Positions 40,256 to 49,838 of a DNA stretch of 64,000 nucleotides are shown piece by piece; within the stretch, counting starts at the first letter, position 1, and each line of letters starts with the position of its first letter. The notes beneath the pieces are model-generated. The model worked only from the letters and a program-made list of their open reading frames with translations. It was not told where the DNA came from and made no database searches. This DNA comes from JAIXWP01 sp964428835 (GTDB lineage Bacteria; Bacteroidota; Bacteroidia; Flavobacteriales_D; Sanyastnellaceae). A program made the translations under genes and the position numbers. The DNA lies in the NCBI GenBank assembly GCA_964428835.1, contig CAYRZQ010000016.1, positions 5,980-69,979 on the forward strand, in the 5' to 3' direction.

Positions 40256-43200
40256 CTACTTTAGTAGCACTTCACATGCCTTCTCAAGTTGAAGGTCTCT
40301 TCCTTGAATTACGCTCTCAAATGTATTTCGTACCTCATAATCCGGCATTAATTCCTGATTTTCCAAAATTTGTCCATTCAAATCAACGGTGGCTACTTGC
40401 GGGATACCGAACATCACTCCATTCTGTAAAAATTCCCACCATACCGCTGTTCCTGTTCCCGCAACGGGCATTCCAACCAAAGGTCCAATGCCAAGAGTCT
40501 TATATGTATATGGGAATAAATGAGCATCGGAGTAATTACCTTCGTTCATTACCACCGCGCTTTTCTTGGTCCATTTGAACTGTGGTTCATTACCCAACTT
40601 TTGACCTCTGGGGAAAAAACTCATGTATGGACGACCAGATAAAAATGTAGCCAAGTCATCATGCAACCATCCACCGCCATTGAAACGGGTATCCACTACC
40701 AAGCCCTTTTTAAACGCATACTTTCCTAAAGCCTGATCATAAACGACTCTATAACTTCTGTCGTCCATACCTCTTACGTGAACATATCCTAATTCTCCTT
40801 TTGATACGCTATCTACAATAAATCGGCATCTCTCCACCCAACGTTCATACATCAACGCGCCCTCATATCCGATGTTCACCGGCTTCACCACCTCTTCCCA
40901 ACGATTTCCGCTCGCTGGGTCAAACAAAGACAACAACGTTTGCTGCCTATCCTTTTTATTCAAGAGATTATAATAATTACTGTTTGCTGTAATCGTCTGA
41001 CCATCGATCTTTTCAATTACCATTCCCGCCTTCACTTTCGAATCACTCTTGAAAACAGGATTCTTTGGAAGAACCTCAGCAATTTTCACTCCCTCTCCGC
41101 GATAAGTCTGATCATAAATAACAGCAAGCGATGCCGTGCGATCACCATCAGGACGATTAAAATTATATGCTCCCGTGTGACTGGCATTCAATTCTCCCAA
41201 GAGCTCGCTCATCAATTCTGCAAAATCATACTCATTCGCGATATCCTTGACTTTACGCGCATACTCTTTTTTATAAAAATCCCATTTCACACCTTGAAGA
41301 TTTTCTACAAAAAACTTCTTCTCTACTTGCCTCCATATATGATGAAATAAATATTCGCGCTCAGCAGATGAAGCAACTGTCATTTCTCCTCCTACAGGAA
41401 GTGGCTTCATTTCTCCACTCTCCATATTTATTTTCATAATAGACCCGCCAGCATAGACCAACAATTGCTTTCCAACCGTATCTGCGACAATTGCTCCCGG
41501 ACCAGCCAGCTTAGTGACCACCTTCGTTTCCCTCGTACGCAAATTGGTTTGCCATAAATTAAAATCCTTGTCAACTTGTCCTATATAAAACAGTTTGCTA
41601 CCATCGTCTGTCACATAAGCACTGGATAAATTAGATGAATGTATCGTTAGACGAACTTTTCGGTCTTTAAATCCATCTACATCCAATTTTAAGGGTTCTA
41701 TAACCTTTTCTTCCTTTTTTTCTTCCTCTTTCTTGCCTTTCTTTTTCTTCGTTTCCTCCTCCTTGGCAGGTTCTTTTTCCTTCTCTAATTTTTCTTTCGC
41801 CTCTTTGTATAAAGCATATTCCTCTTCACTCATCTTAAACTCTTCATAAGCTTCTGCTGTGAAGAATGATGCATATACATCTGATTGACCGCCCCAACTC
41901 GCGTGATTTTTCATCCCGTCTTTGGCACTAAACCAAATGGCCATCTTCCCTTTCATCATCCATGAAGCTACATCTGCACCATAACCACTCTCTGATAGAT
42001 TGCGAATCTCTCCTTTTCCATCAGCCGAAACCAAACCAATTTGGGTGATCCACTGCTCACCTGGCAAATAGTTTACGAGAAACCACTTACCATCTGGTGA
42101 CCATTCATAATGCTGGTCTCCGTCTGCATACGAGTAGTTGTTTTTGGCAGGAACAATCAGACGCGATTGTTTTGAAGCAATATTATAAACCTTTAATGAG
42201 GTGCGGTCCTCCAAGTAAGCCACCTCTTTACCATCAGGCGAAAATGATGGCTGGAAAACTTCATTCTCACTCGAAATCAAAAGTTCTTCCTTCAAGACGG
42301 TCGATGTGAAGAAATACAATTCTTCCTTGCGGGTCAGCGTCGATGTATAGACCTTCCAACTTCCGTTTCGCTCGCCGGCATAAAGCAAAGTGCGGCTATC
42401 CGGAGAAAAACTCACGTTGCGCTCTTGCTCTGGAGTAAAAGTGATGCGCTTGGTAGTTCCCTCACTCATGCTCGCTACAAATACTTCACCTCTAAAGATG
42501 AAAGCAATCTCTTTACCATTAGGCGCCACAGCAAATTCTGAAGGAGCAGTCACAGGGAGAACAGCCACAGGATTACGTTGTACATCTTGAATGAACCGAA
42601 CATTCACTCGGGTAGGCTCTGCTCCATCTCGCATGGTGTATAATTCACCGTGTTGATTAAAACAAAGCAAGCCTGTATTGCTAATGGTCAACTGGCGAAC
42701 AGGATGATCTTTGAAAAAAGAAACCTGTACCGGTTGAGACTCTCCGATCTTCTGTTTTACAATATTAAAATTACCAAAGATCTCACTTAGGTAATAAATG
42801 GTCTGACCATCACTGCCGAACACTGGTGATAAATCTTCCCCTTTATAGGGAGAAAGCCGCTCATGCTTTTTCGTGTTTGCATTATAAATCCAAATATCAC
42901 GTGTCACCGAAGAAGTATGATGTTTGCGCCAATAGTTTTCATAACCTTTCACATCTTCATAGACCAAAAGATTCGATGCGCTGTTCCACTTTGCATTGAT
43001 TGCAGGAGTAGTTAGGACCATCACCTCTCTTCCTCCTTTCACGGGTATTTCATATAACTCCCCCAATCCGCCCGTTGGATACATTTGATTCTTGACATCA
43101 TCTGTACGGTCTGAATAAAAATAAACTTTCGAATCATCCCCACTAAAATCCGAAGGTTGATCATCGGAACTATGATATGTCAATCGGTTGGCGACGCCTC

Positions 43201-43486
43201 CAGAAGACGGAATGATATAGACATCAAAATTCCCATTTCGATCAGAAGCAAATGCTATTGTTTTACCATCATGACTCCATACTGGCATGAAATCGTATGA
43301 AGAATGTACCGTTAAAGGTGTTGCAATACCCCCGTTACTTGGTACTGTATATATATCTCCTTTATAGGAAAATGCAATGGTGCTCCCGTCAGGTGAAATA
43401 GCTGGATATCGCAACCAAAGCGAGTCTGTTTGGGCAAAAGCCACAGACGATAAAGCCAAAAAAATGGCAGACAACAGTTTGTGCAT
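40256..43486 (-). CDS. Tricorn-like protease (PD40 propeller, PDZ, S41)
   Basis: The 1076-residue protein carries a signal peptide (residues 1-18), PD40/WD40-like propellers (about 25-545; SPDGSTIAFSYKGDIYTV, DGKEVAYLEDRTSLKVYN), a Lys/Glu-rich low-complexity insert (about 570-605), a PDZ domain (about 800-880; GVKIAEVLPKNP...GMVIEKIDGQTI) and an S41 catalytic domain with NEGNYSDA, Ser986 as the nucleophile. Tricorn proteases trim oligopeptides; this exported version likely degrades peptides in the periplasm. Length agrees with family members. The K/E insert is a linker in a position where homologues also vary. Confidence 0.9.
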   Translation of the reverse strand: MHKLLSAIFLALSSVAFAQTDSLWLRYPAISPDGSTIAFSYKGDIYTVPSNGGIATPLTVHSSYDFMPVWSHDGKTIAFASDRNGNFDVYIIPSSGGVANRLTYHSSDDQPSDFSGDDSKVYFYSDRTDDVKNQMYPTGGLGELYEIPVKGGREVMVLTTPAINAKWNSASNLLVYEDVKGYENYWRKHHTSSVTRDIWIYNANTKKHERLSPYKGEDLSPVFGSDGQTIYYLSEIFGNFNIVKQKIGESQPVQVSFFKDHPVRQLTISNTGLLCFNQHGELYTMRDGAEPTRVNVRFIQDVQRNPVAVLPVTAPSEFAVAPNGKEIAFIFRGEVFVASMSEGTTKRITFTPEQERNVSFSPDSRTLLYAGERNGSWKVYTSTLTRKEELYFFTSTVLKEELLISSENEVFQPSFSPDGKEVAYLEDRTSLKVYNIASKQSRLIVPAKNNYSYADGDQHYEWSPDGKWFLVNYLPGEQWITQIGLVSADGKGEIRNLSESGYGADVASWMMKGKMAIWFSAKDGMKNHASWGGQSDVYASFFTAEAYEEFKMSEEEYALYKEAKEKLEKEKEPAKEEETKKKKGKKEEEKKEEKVIEPLKLDVDGFKDRKVRLTIHSSNLSSAYVTDDGSKLFYIGQVDKDFNLWQTNLRTRETKVVTKLAGPGAIVADTVGKQLLVYAGGSIMKINMESGEMKPLPVGGEMTVASSAEREYLFHHIWRQVEKKFFVENLQGVKWDFYKKEYARKVKDIANEYDFAELMSELLGELNASHTGAYNFNRPDGDRTASLAVIYDQTYRGEGVKIAEVLPKNPVFKSDSKVKAGMVIEKIDGQTITANSNYYNLLNKKDRQQTLLSLFDPASGNRWEEVVKPVNIGYEGALMYERWVERCRFIVDSVSKGELGYVHVRGMDDRSYRVVYDQALGKYAFKKGLVVDTRFNGGGWLHDDLATFLSGRPYMSFFPRGQKLGNEPQFKWTKKSAVVMNEGNYSDAHLFPYTYKTLGIGPLVGMPVAGTGTAVWWEFLQNGVMFGIPQVATVDLNGQILENQELMPDYEVRNTFESVIQGRDLQLEKACEVLLK

Positions 43487-43857
43487 GGCAATGATTTTGT
43501 AAAAGGCTAATTAAACAACTCCATTTCCAAGACACGAACCGTTCATCATCTTTTTCTACACTTCATCCAATTCATTATCCGTTGGCTTCACGCCCGCGCA
43601 AAAAAAGATCCTTTGCATGCCATCATGATCATAGGCGCTTAAAAACTCAAGTAATATTCGCTCGCGTTCCCGATATTGATTTTTGTGATCCATAAGTGTA
43701 ACTGTTTGTTAGGACTAAATTCTTGAAACAACTTCTTTCATTCAATACCACGAAAAGGTGATAATTCATTTTGAGCACATGATAAATATCACCTGCCCTT
43801 CCAGACATCCGATGAACTGCACTTTTCCCAACAATGAATTATGTGACAAAGATTACC
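43487..43857. other. Intergenic region with a possible small minus-strand gene
   Basis: About 370 bp between the tricorn-like protease and the metal-efflux operon. Apart from the small frame at 43556-43693 and promoter elements at the right end, I see no repeat or stable hairpin. Confidence 0.5.
43556..43693 (-). CDS. Possible 45-residue small protein
   Basis: ATG 43693 opens a 45-codon frame rich in charged residues (MDHKNQYRERERILLEFLSAYD ... CAGVKPTDNELDEV in two parts), with balanced composition and no signal peptide. It has no recognised family, and the downstream protease gene begins 69 bp later on the same strand. Support is only from frame and composition; it could be chance. Confidence 0.3.
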   Translation of the reverse strand: MDHKNQYRERERILLEFLSAYDHDGMQRIFFCAGVKPTDNELDEV

Positions 43858-43887
43858 TTGACAAAAAGAATAGTTCCATTACCTTTG
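43858..43887 (+). promoter_or_regulatory. Promoter of the heavy-metal efflux operon
   Basis: TTG (43858-43860) and TACCTTTG (43880-43887) are 19 bp apart, fitting the Bacteroidota consensus. The GTG start of the first gene is only 4 bp beyond the -7 box, implying a leaderless or near-leaderless transcript. Confidence 0.55.
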
Positions 43888-43891
43888 AAAC

Positions 43892-44281
43892 GTGAAAAGA
43901 TTCATTCTCATACTTATCGTTTTGCAAACACTTTCTGTGCTTGTCTTTCGAACGAGCATTATCACAGAGGTGCTCAAGGTGAATGAATTTATAGAACACT
44001 TCATAGAGCACCGACAGCAAAATGAAGATTTCAGCTTGATAGATTTTATTAAAATTCACTATATAGACAAACAAGTCTTTGACGAAGACTATGCACAAGA
44101 CATGAGTCTTCCCTTCAAAACTGCTTCCGCGCAATTTTCTGGTCCTATTGATATTACTCATAAAACTGAACTGAGCATTGTGACCACAGTTTGTCTAGAA
44201 TGCAAAAAGAAATCTCTGCCATCGGATTTGATATTATCTGATTGCTACGCGGGTGGAATATGGCAGCCACCGCGGGCTTGA
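43892..44281 (+). CDS. Small exported protein leading the efflux operon
   Basis: The 129-residue product starts at GTG 43892 and has an N-terminal hydrophobic segment (FILILIVLQTLSVLVF). The segment FSLIDFIKIHYIDKQVFDEDYAQDMSLPFK is a layout I associate with short Bacteroidota proteins encoded in front of CusA/CzcA pumps; a CLEC pair lies near residues 109-112. It may be a periplasmic metal-binding accessory. Separation from the pump gene is 59 bp. Confidence 0.65.
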   Translation: MKRFILILIVLQTLSVLVFRTSIITEVLKVNEFIEHFIEHRQQNEDFSLIDFIKIHYIDKQVFDEDYAQDMSLPFKTASAQFSGPIDITHKTELSIVTTVCLECKKKSLPSDLILSDCYAGGIWQPPRA

Positions 44282-44340
44282 TTTAGAAAACTCCTACTCT
44301 TCTAAATCATTTTTTTCATATTTTATTAATAAGCTTTACT

Positions 44341-47300
44341 ATGCTACAAAGCATCATTGACTTTTCCGTCAGGCAAAAGCTCATGGTCGCGCTAATGACA
44401 TTAGGTCTTATCACCTATGGCATTATCGAACTTCAACGCTTGCCGATTGACGCCGTTCCTGATATCACAGATAATCAGGTTCAAATTATTACCGTCGCCC
44501 CTAGTCTAGGTGCGACCGACATTGAGAGACTTATCACTTTTCCGATAGAACAAGCAAATGCCAATATTCCTGGAATTAAGGAAATGCGAAGTTTTTCCCG
44601 TTTCGGACTATCGCTCGTGACTATTGTCTTTGAAGAAGACGTTGATGTATATCTCGCCAGACAACAAGTGTCCGAGCGACTTATTGAAATAAAAAGTGTA
44701 ATCCCACAGGAAATTGGAAGTCCTCAACTTGGTCCAGTAACCACTGGTCTGGGAGAGATTTTTCAATATGTTGTTCGACCTGAAAAAGGATTCGAAAGTA
44801 AATACGATCTCAAAGAGCTTCGTACCATTCAAGATTGGATTGTAAGAAGACAATTACTTGGAACACCGGGCGTAGCAGACGTTTCAAGCTTCGGAGGAGA
44901 ACTTAAACAATGGCAAATTCAAATTAATCCAGAAAAATTACGCAGCCATAATCTATCAATTGAAGATCTATTTCGTGCCGTAGAATCAAACAATCAGAAC
45001 ACCGGCGGCTCATATATAGAACATGGTAGCAGCGCCATTTTCATCAGATCGGAAGGACTTATTACTACGCAAGAACAATTAGAGAATATTCCTGTGGGAT
45101 ATTCAACTCAAGGAATTCCAGTATTGATAAAAGACGTGGCTCTGGTCTCAACGGGCGCAGCGACACGATTTGGAGCAATGTGCTACAATGACCAAGGAGA
45201 AGTAGCGGGTGCAGTAGTGATGATGCTGAAAGGCGCCAACTCATCGGAAGTCATCGATAATGTTAAAACCAAAATTGCCGAAATACAAAAGACACTACCA
45301 GAAGGCATTGTCATAGAGGCATTTTTGGATCGCACTAAAATGGTAAATAATGCTATCTCTACCGTTGAAACGAATCTGCTTGAAGGTGCATTAATTGTGA
45401 TTCTCGTCTTAGTTATTTTCTTGGGAAATATCCGCGGAGGCCTGATTGTGGCGAGTGTTATTCCTCTATCAATGCTATTTGCCATCATCATGATGAATCT
45501 CTTTGGAGTGAGTGGAAATTTGATGAGTCTTGGAGCTCTCGATTTCGGACTCATCATTGACGGAGCGGTTATCATTGTAGAAGCCGTGCTGCACAAACTC
45601 CACCCGATGAAAAGGAGCAGTGCCACAAAAAATGAAATTGAAGGCGAAGTGAAGAAAAGCGCGGGACAAATGATGAGCGCCGCTGTATTTGGTCAAATCA
45701 TCATTCTAGTTGTCTATCTCCCAATACTATCTCTGCAAGGCATCGAAGGCAAAATGTTCAAACCAATGGCCCAAACTGTTGCATTCGCGATTATTGGAGC
45801 CTTCATTCTTTCGCTTACCTACATCCCAATGATGTCTTCTCTCTTTCTGCTGCCTCCCAAATCCCATCGCCCCAACCTGAATGAACGCATGATGTCAAAA
45901 TTAGAAGCTCTATATGAAAAGCTTCTAGCATGGGCATTTGAAAAAAAGAAAATAATTATCGGATTGGTTATTGTATTTTTTACAATAAGTATCTACACCT
46001 TTTCCACTCTTGGCGGAGAATTTATTCCTGAGCTTGAAGAAGGAGACTTTGCAGTGGATACAAGATTGATGACAGGAAGTAGCCTTACCTCCACCATCGA
46101 ATACACGCAAAAAGCCGCAGGCCTTCTTAAGCGCGAATTTCCAGAAGTAGAAAAAGTCGTCACCAAGATTGGAAGTGGTGAAATACCAACCGATCCAATG
46201 CCTATTGAAGCGAGTGACATGATGGTGATTTTAAAAGATAAATCCGAGTGGACATCCGCAAAAAGTTTTGACGAGCTCGCAGAAAAAATGGGAAGCCGTC
46301 TTCAATCGATTCCGGGCATCTCTGTCGGTTTCCAATTCCCGGTTCAAATGAGATTCAATGAATTGATGACCGGCGCTCGACAAGATGTAGTCTGCAAAAT
46401 TTTTGGTGAAAACATGGATTCACTCGCATCCTTGGCCCAACGACTTGGTGCTATTGCCGGTGAAATTGAGGGTGCGAAAGATATCTATATCGAAACCGTC
46501 ACCGGGATGCCTCAAGTCGTTATCAAGTACAATCGTGAATCCATGTCGCGACACGGGCTATCGGTTGCAGATGTCAATCAAACTATCGAGACTTACTACG
46601 CAGGAAGAACAGTAGGTAATTTTTATGAAGAAGAAAAAAAATATGACATTGTCATTAAAATGGAGCCTGAAATACGCAACCAACTTCACGACATTCAAAA
46701 TGCTTCGCTTAAATCTAAAGATGGCTTATACATTCCTCTTTCAGAGGTGGCTGATGTTAAACTAATCGACGGACCGAATCAAATACAACGCGAAAATGCG
46801 CAAAGAAGAATCATGGTTGGATTTAACGTTCGCGGCCGTGACATAGAAAGTACCGTAAACGAACTCGATAAAAAAGTTAGTGAAAAAATAAAATTCCCTT
46901 CGGGATATTCTTTAACGTACGGTGGCGCTTTCGAAAATTTGAATGATGCTACCAAGCGACTTCAAATTGCGCTTCCCGTGGCCTTAGCCCTGATCTTCTT
47001 TTTGCTCTATATGGCATTTCATTCTATAAAGCAGGGAGTTCTCATTTTCACAGCCATACCCCTATCTGCAATTGGAGGAATCTTTGCCCTTTGGCTGCGC
47101 GATATGCCGTTTAGTATATCCGCGGGAGTTGGATTCATTGCTCTTTTTGGTGTGGCAGTGCTCAACGGTATCGTGCTCATCTCCGAATTCAATAGACAAT
47201 TACTACTTGGAAAAACATATTTGCAAGCAATTAAAGACGGCGCAAAACTTCGACTGCGCCCTGTATTAATGACAGCCGCGGTCGCCTCCTTCGGATTCCT

Positions 47301-48648
47301 TCCAATGGCAATTAGCAATGGTGCCGGCGCCGAAGTGCAACGTCCTCTTGCTACAGTTGTAATCGGCGGACTTATCACAGCGACTTTTCTAACCCTTGTG
47401 GTGCTGCCCTTACTTATCGTCATCACAGAAAAAAAGATAGCACCAAAGGTTCCTCGTGTCGCGACCATCATCATGATTGCTGTATCGATCCTTTCTAATC
47501 AAAAAAGTGAAGCGCAAGAACTCGATGCCCTGTTCAATAAAGCTCTGACAAAGAATGTCGATATGATTCAAAAGCAAAAAGAAATTGAAGCATTGCAGTT
47601 TCAACTTTCCGTTCAATATACTCATCAATCTACTACACTCGACTATGAGTATGGACAAGTGAATAGCGCCGCAATGGATCAACGCATATCACTCGTTCAA
47701 CCCTTGCCCAGTCTGGCTAAAAACGCTGCCCGCAGGGAAATACTACAAAATGAAATAGTCAAAAAGAAAGCCGAAACAGAATTATTGAGAAAAGCACTAT
47801 ACGCTTCTCTATTCGAAGCCTATTTCACATTTTCTCAAGAAAGAAAACGACTGGAATACCTGTCCAAGAATGATAGCCTCATCAATGAAGCCAAGAGAAT
47901 ACAAACAGCTCTTATAAAACAAGGAGCTGCAGAAAAGTGGAATCAACAGGTTTTAGATGGTCAGTCTTACCGACTAAAAATGCAAATAAATCAATGCATC
48001 AACGCAATCTCATCAGCACAGGCTTTTATTGCAATTCAAACTGGAGAAACATTAGAAACTACAACAACCAATGATTTTCCAGAGGTTATTTCTCCAGAAC
48101 TCTTTGATGCATCGAAGACTCCGAGTTATATTCTCGCCCAATCGCAGACGGAAATTATTGAATCCTCTAAAAAAAGTATTCAATCATCGCGACTTCCTTC
48201 ACTGGCCATAGGGGCATCCGCCATGACGATAAAAGGATTTCAAAACATCGATGGTACTGATCGTTTTTATGATGGCAATCAATGGTTTTACACCCTCAAT
48301 GCAGGGCTGATATTACCTATTTTTCATAAGGAGTTTAAAAAACAAACAAGAGCACTCGAAGCGCTGTCTTTCGCAGCAAAGGCTCAAGAAGATTTTACGA
48401 AAGAAAATGTCAAGTCACAATATGTTCTTGATTACAATCATTGGATGCGATTGCAAAATCAAGCGATCTTCTGCGAGAAAAACAATGCCAATGATGAAAG
48501 TGATTCTGTTATTAAAGCCTATCAATTAGGTGAACTGTCATTTATTGAATTTCTGACTATTTATCAAAACATAATGGATGCGCAACTCATGTGCATAGAC
48601 AATCACATTCAAGCAATTCAGGCTTTTACTCAAATTTTAAAATATTAA
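44341..48648 (+). CDS. HME-type RND heavy-metal efflux pump fused to a TolC-like outer-membrane factor
   Basis: The 1435-residue protein joins two usually separate parts. Residues about 1-1030 are a CusA/CzcA-family RND pump: LPIDAVPDITDNQVQI, HNLSIEDLFRAV, and the proton-relay helix DFGLIIDGAVIIVE with D401, D407 and E414, equivalent to CzcA D402/D408/E415, which points to divalent cations such as Zn, Co or Cd. Residues about 1040-1058 (VATIIMIAVSILSNQKSEAQ) look like a signal peptide, and 1060-1435 are a TolC-like factor (LFNKALTKNVDMIQKQKEIEALQ, coiled helices, LPIFHKEFKKQ). The adaptor gene follows 3 bp later. Confidence 0.9.
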   Translation: MLQSIIDFSVRQKLMVALMTLGLITYGIIELQRLPIDAVPDITDNQVQIITVAPSLGATDIERLITFPIEQANANIPGIKEMRSFSRFGLSLVTIVFEEDVDVYLARQQVSERLIEIKSVIPQEIGSPQLGPVTTGLGEIFQYVVRPEKGFESKYDLKELRTIQDWIVRRQLLGTPGVADVSSFGGELKQWQIQINPEKLRSHNLSIEDLFRAVESNNQNTGGSYIEHGSSAIFIRSEGLITTQEQLENIPVGYSTQGIPVLIKDVALVSTGAATRFGAMCYNDQGEVAGAVVMMLKGANSSEVIDNVKTKIAEIQKTLPEGIVIEAFLDRTKMVNNAISTVETNLLEGALIVILVLVIFLGNIRGGLIVASVIPLSMLFAIIMMNLFGVSGNLMSLGALDFGLIIDGAVIIVEAVLHKLHPMKRSSATKNEIEGEVKKSAGQMMSAAVFGQIIILVVYLPILSLQGIEGKMFKPMAQTVAFAIIGAFILSLTYIPMMSSLFLLPPKSHRPNLNERMMSKLEALYEKLLAWAFEKKKIIIGLVIVFFTISIYTFSTLGGEFIPELEEGDFAVDTRLMTGSSLTSTIEYTQKAAGLLKREFPEVEKVVTKIGSGEIPTDPMPIEASDMMVILKDKSEWTSAKSFDELAEKMGSRLQSIPGISVGFQFPVQMRFNELMTGARQDVVCKIFGENMDSLASLAQRLGAIAGEIEGAKDIYIETVTGMPQVVIKYNRESMSRHGLSVADVNQTIETYYAGRTVGNFYEEEKKYDIVIKMEPEIRNQLHDIQNASLKSKDGLYIPLSEVADVKLIDGPNQIQRENAQRRIMVGFNVRGRDIESTVNELDKKVSEKIKFPSGYSLTYGGAFENLNDATKRLQIALPVALALIFFLLYMAFHSIKQGVLIFTAIPLSAIGGIFALWLRDMPFSISAGVGFIALFGVAVLNGIVLISEFNRQLLLGKTYLQAIKDGAKLRLRPVLMTAAVASFGFLPMAISNGAGAEVQRPLATVVIGGLITATFLTLVVLPLLIVITEKKIAPKVPRVATIIMIAVSILSNQKSEAQELDALFNKALTKNVDMIQKQKEIEALQFQLSVQYTHQSTTLDYEYGQVNSAAMDQRISLVQPLPSLAKNAARREILQNEIVKKKAETELLRKALYASLFEAYFTFSQERKRLEYLSKNDSLINEAKRIQTALIKQGAAEKWNQQVLDGQSYRLKMQINQCINAISSAQAFIAIQTGETLETTTTNDFPEVISPELFDASKTPSYILAQSQTEIIESSKKSIQSSRLPSLAIGASAMTIKGFQNIDGTDRFYDGNQWFYTLNAGLILPIFHKEFKKQTRALEALSFAAKAQEDFTKENVKSQYVLDYNHWMRLQNQAIFCEKNNANDESDSVIKAYQLGELSFIEFLTIYQNIMDAQLMCIDNHIQAIQAFTQILKY

Positions 48649-48651
48649 ATC

Positions 48652-49770
48652 ATGAAACCGATTACATTATTATATAGCACACTTTCACTTCTTCTTTTGG
48701 CATGCGGCAGCGAAAACGTCGCAACCACTGAAGCAGTAGAAACACCATCCAACGAAATCGTACTGAATGAGGAGCAAATCAAAAATATTGAATTGAGTTT
48801 GACACAGCCTTCAATGGAAGATATAGCCGGAGAAATTTTACTTCAAGGTAAAATCATCGGTAATCCTTCATCAAAGGCAATAGTTAGTATAAATATAGAA
48901 GGTAAAATATCTGGCATTTTTGTATTACCCGGCAGCAAGGTATCAAAAGGTCTAAAAATTTTCACCATCACCAGCGACGCTTGGATTGAACTACAACGCA
49001 ATTATTTAAGCAGCCAGGCTAGCCTCAACAATGCGACATTAGAGTTGAATCGTCAAAAAGAATTGTTGAAAGAAAAAGCAACCACAGACAAAGCCTATCA
49101 ATCAGCACAGGAGCGATTTGAGATAGAACAAGCCAATGTAAAAGCGCTGGAAAATCGAATTCTATTGTTGAATGTCGCTCCTTCGAGCATTCAAGGCTCC
49201 AATATTTCTTCATCAATATCCATTTACTCACCTATAGATGGATTCATTCAATATGATGGCATCGAAATAGGAACATTGCTAAATGGAAGTACTCAACTGG
49301 CGCAAGTTTCAGGCATTGATGCTATTGCACAGTTTCAAGCATTTGAAAACTCGCTGGGACAGCTGAAAAATGGACAATCTGTTACCATAACTTCTCCTGC
49401 TATCGCCGATAGTCTGCAATCTACCATTAACAATATTCACCCTGTCGTGCAGATGAATGGCACGTATCAAGTGTATTGTGACTTAGGTAAACTCAACGAA
49501 CCTTGGACCATTGGACTTACCGTTAAAGGGAATACGACCACCACGAATCACACCGCCATTCTGATCGAAGAACAAGCTATAGTTTCTTTTGAAGGTAAAA
49601 ACTATTGTTTCGAGCAGATTGGGGACAAACACTTTAAATTAATAGAAGTGCAAAAAGGCCAGTCTAATGAAGGTAAAATTGAACTAATGGTTGCTCCAGA
49701 ATGGACTCAAAAAAACATCGTCAACAAAGGAGCTTATGCGCTGCTGATGGCCATGAAAAACAAGGAGTAA
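48652..49770 (+). CDS. Periplasmic adaptor of the metal RND pump (CzcB/CusB-like lipoprotein)
   Basis: The 372-residue protein begins with a lipoprotein signal (TLSLLLLACGSE; acylated Cys near residue 18). The membrane-fusion layout is visible: IVLNEEQIKNIELSLTQPSMEDI, barrel-sandwich halves around GKISGIFVLPGSKVSKG and SIYSPIDGFIQYDGIEIG, and an alpha hairpin between them (NNATLELNRQKELLKEKATTD...LENRILLLN). It bridges the inner-membrane pump and the outer-membrane factor. No N-terminal metal-binding Met/His extension is evident. Confidence 0.9.
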   Translation: MKPITLLYSTLSLLLLACGSENVATTEAVETPSNEIVLNEEQIKNIELSLTQPSMEDIAGEILLQGKIIGNPSSKAIVSINIEGKISGIFVLPGSKVSKGLKIFTITSDAWIELQRNYLSSQASLNNATLELNRQKELLKEKATTDKAYQSAQERFEIEQANVKALENRILLLNVAPSSIQGSNISSSISIYSPIDGFIQYDGIEIGTLLNGSTQLAQVSGIDAIAQFQAFENSLGQLKNGQSVTITSPAIADSLQSTINNIHPVVQMNGTYQVYCDLGKLNEPWTIGLTVKGNTTTTNHTAILIEEQAIVSFEGKNYCFEQIGDKHFKLIEVQKGQSNEGKIELMVAPEWTQKNIVNKGAYALLMAMKNKE

Positions 49771-49838
49771 ACATCATTTATCCATGCCCTCATATCACAC
49801 GAGGATTTTGACTAAATTGCCGCGTCAATTTTGAAACC

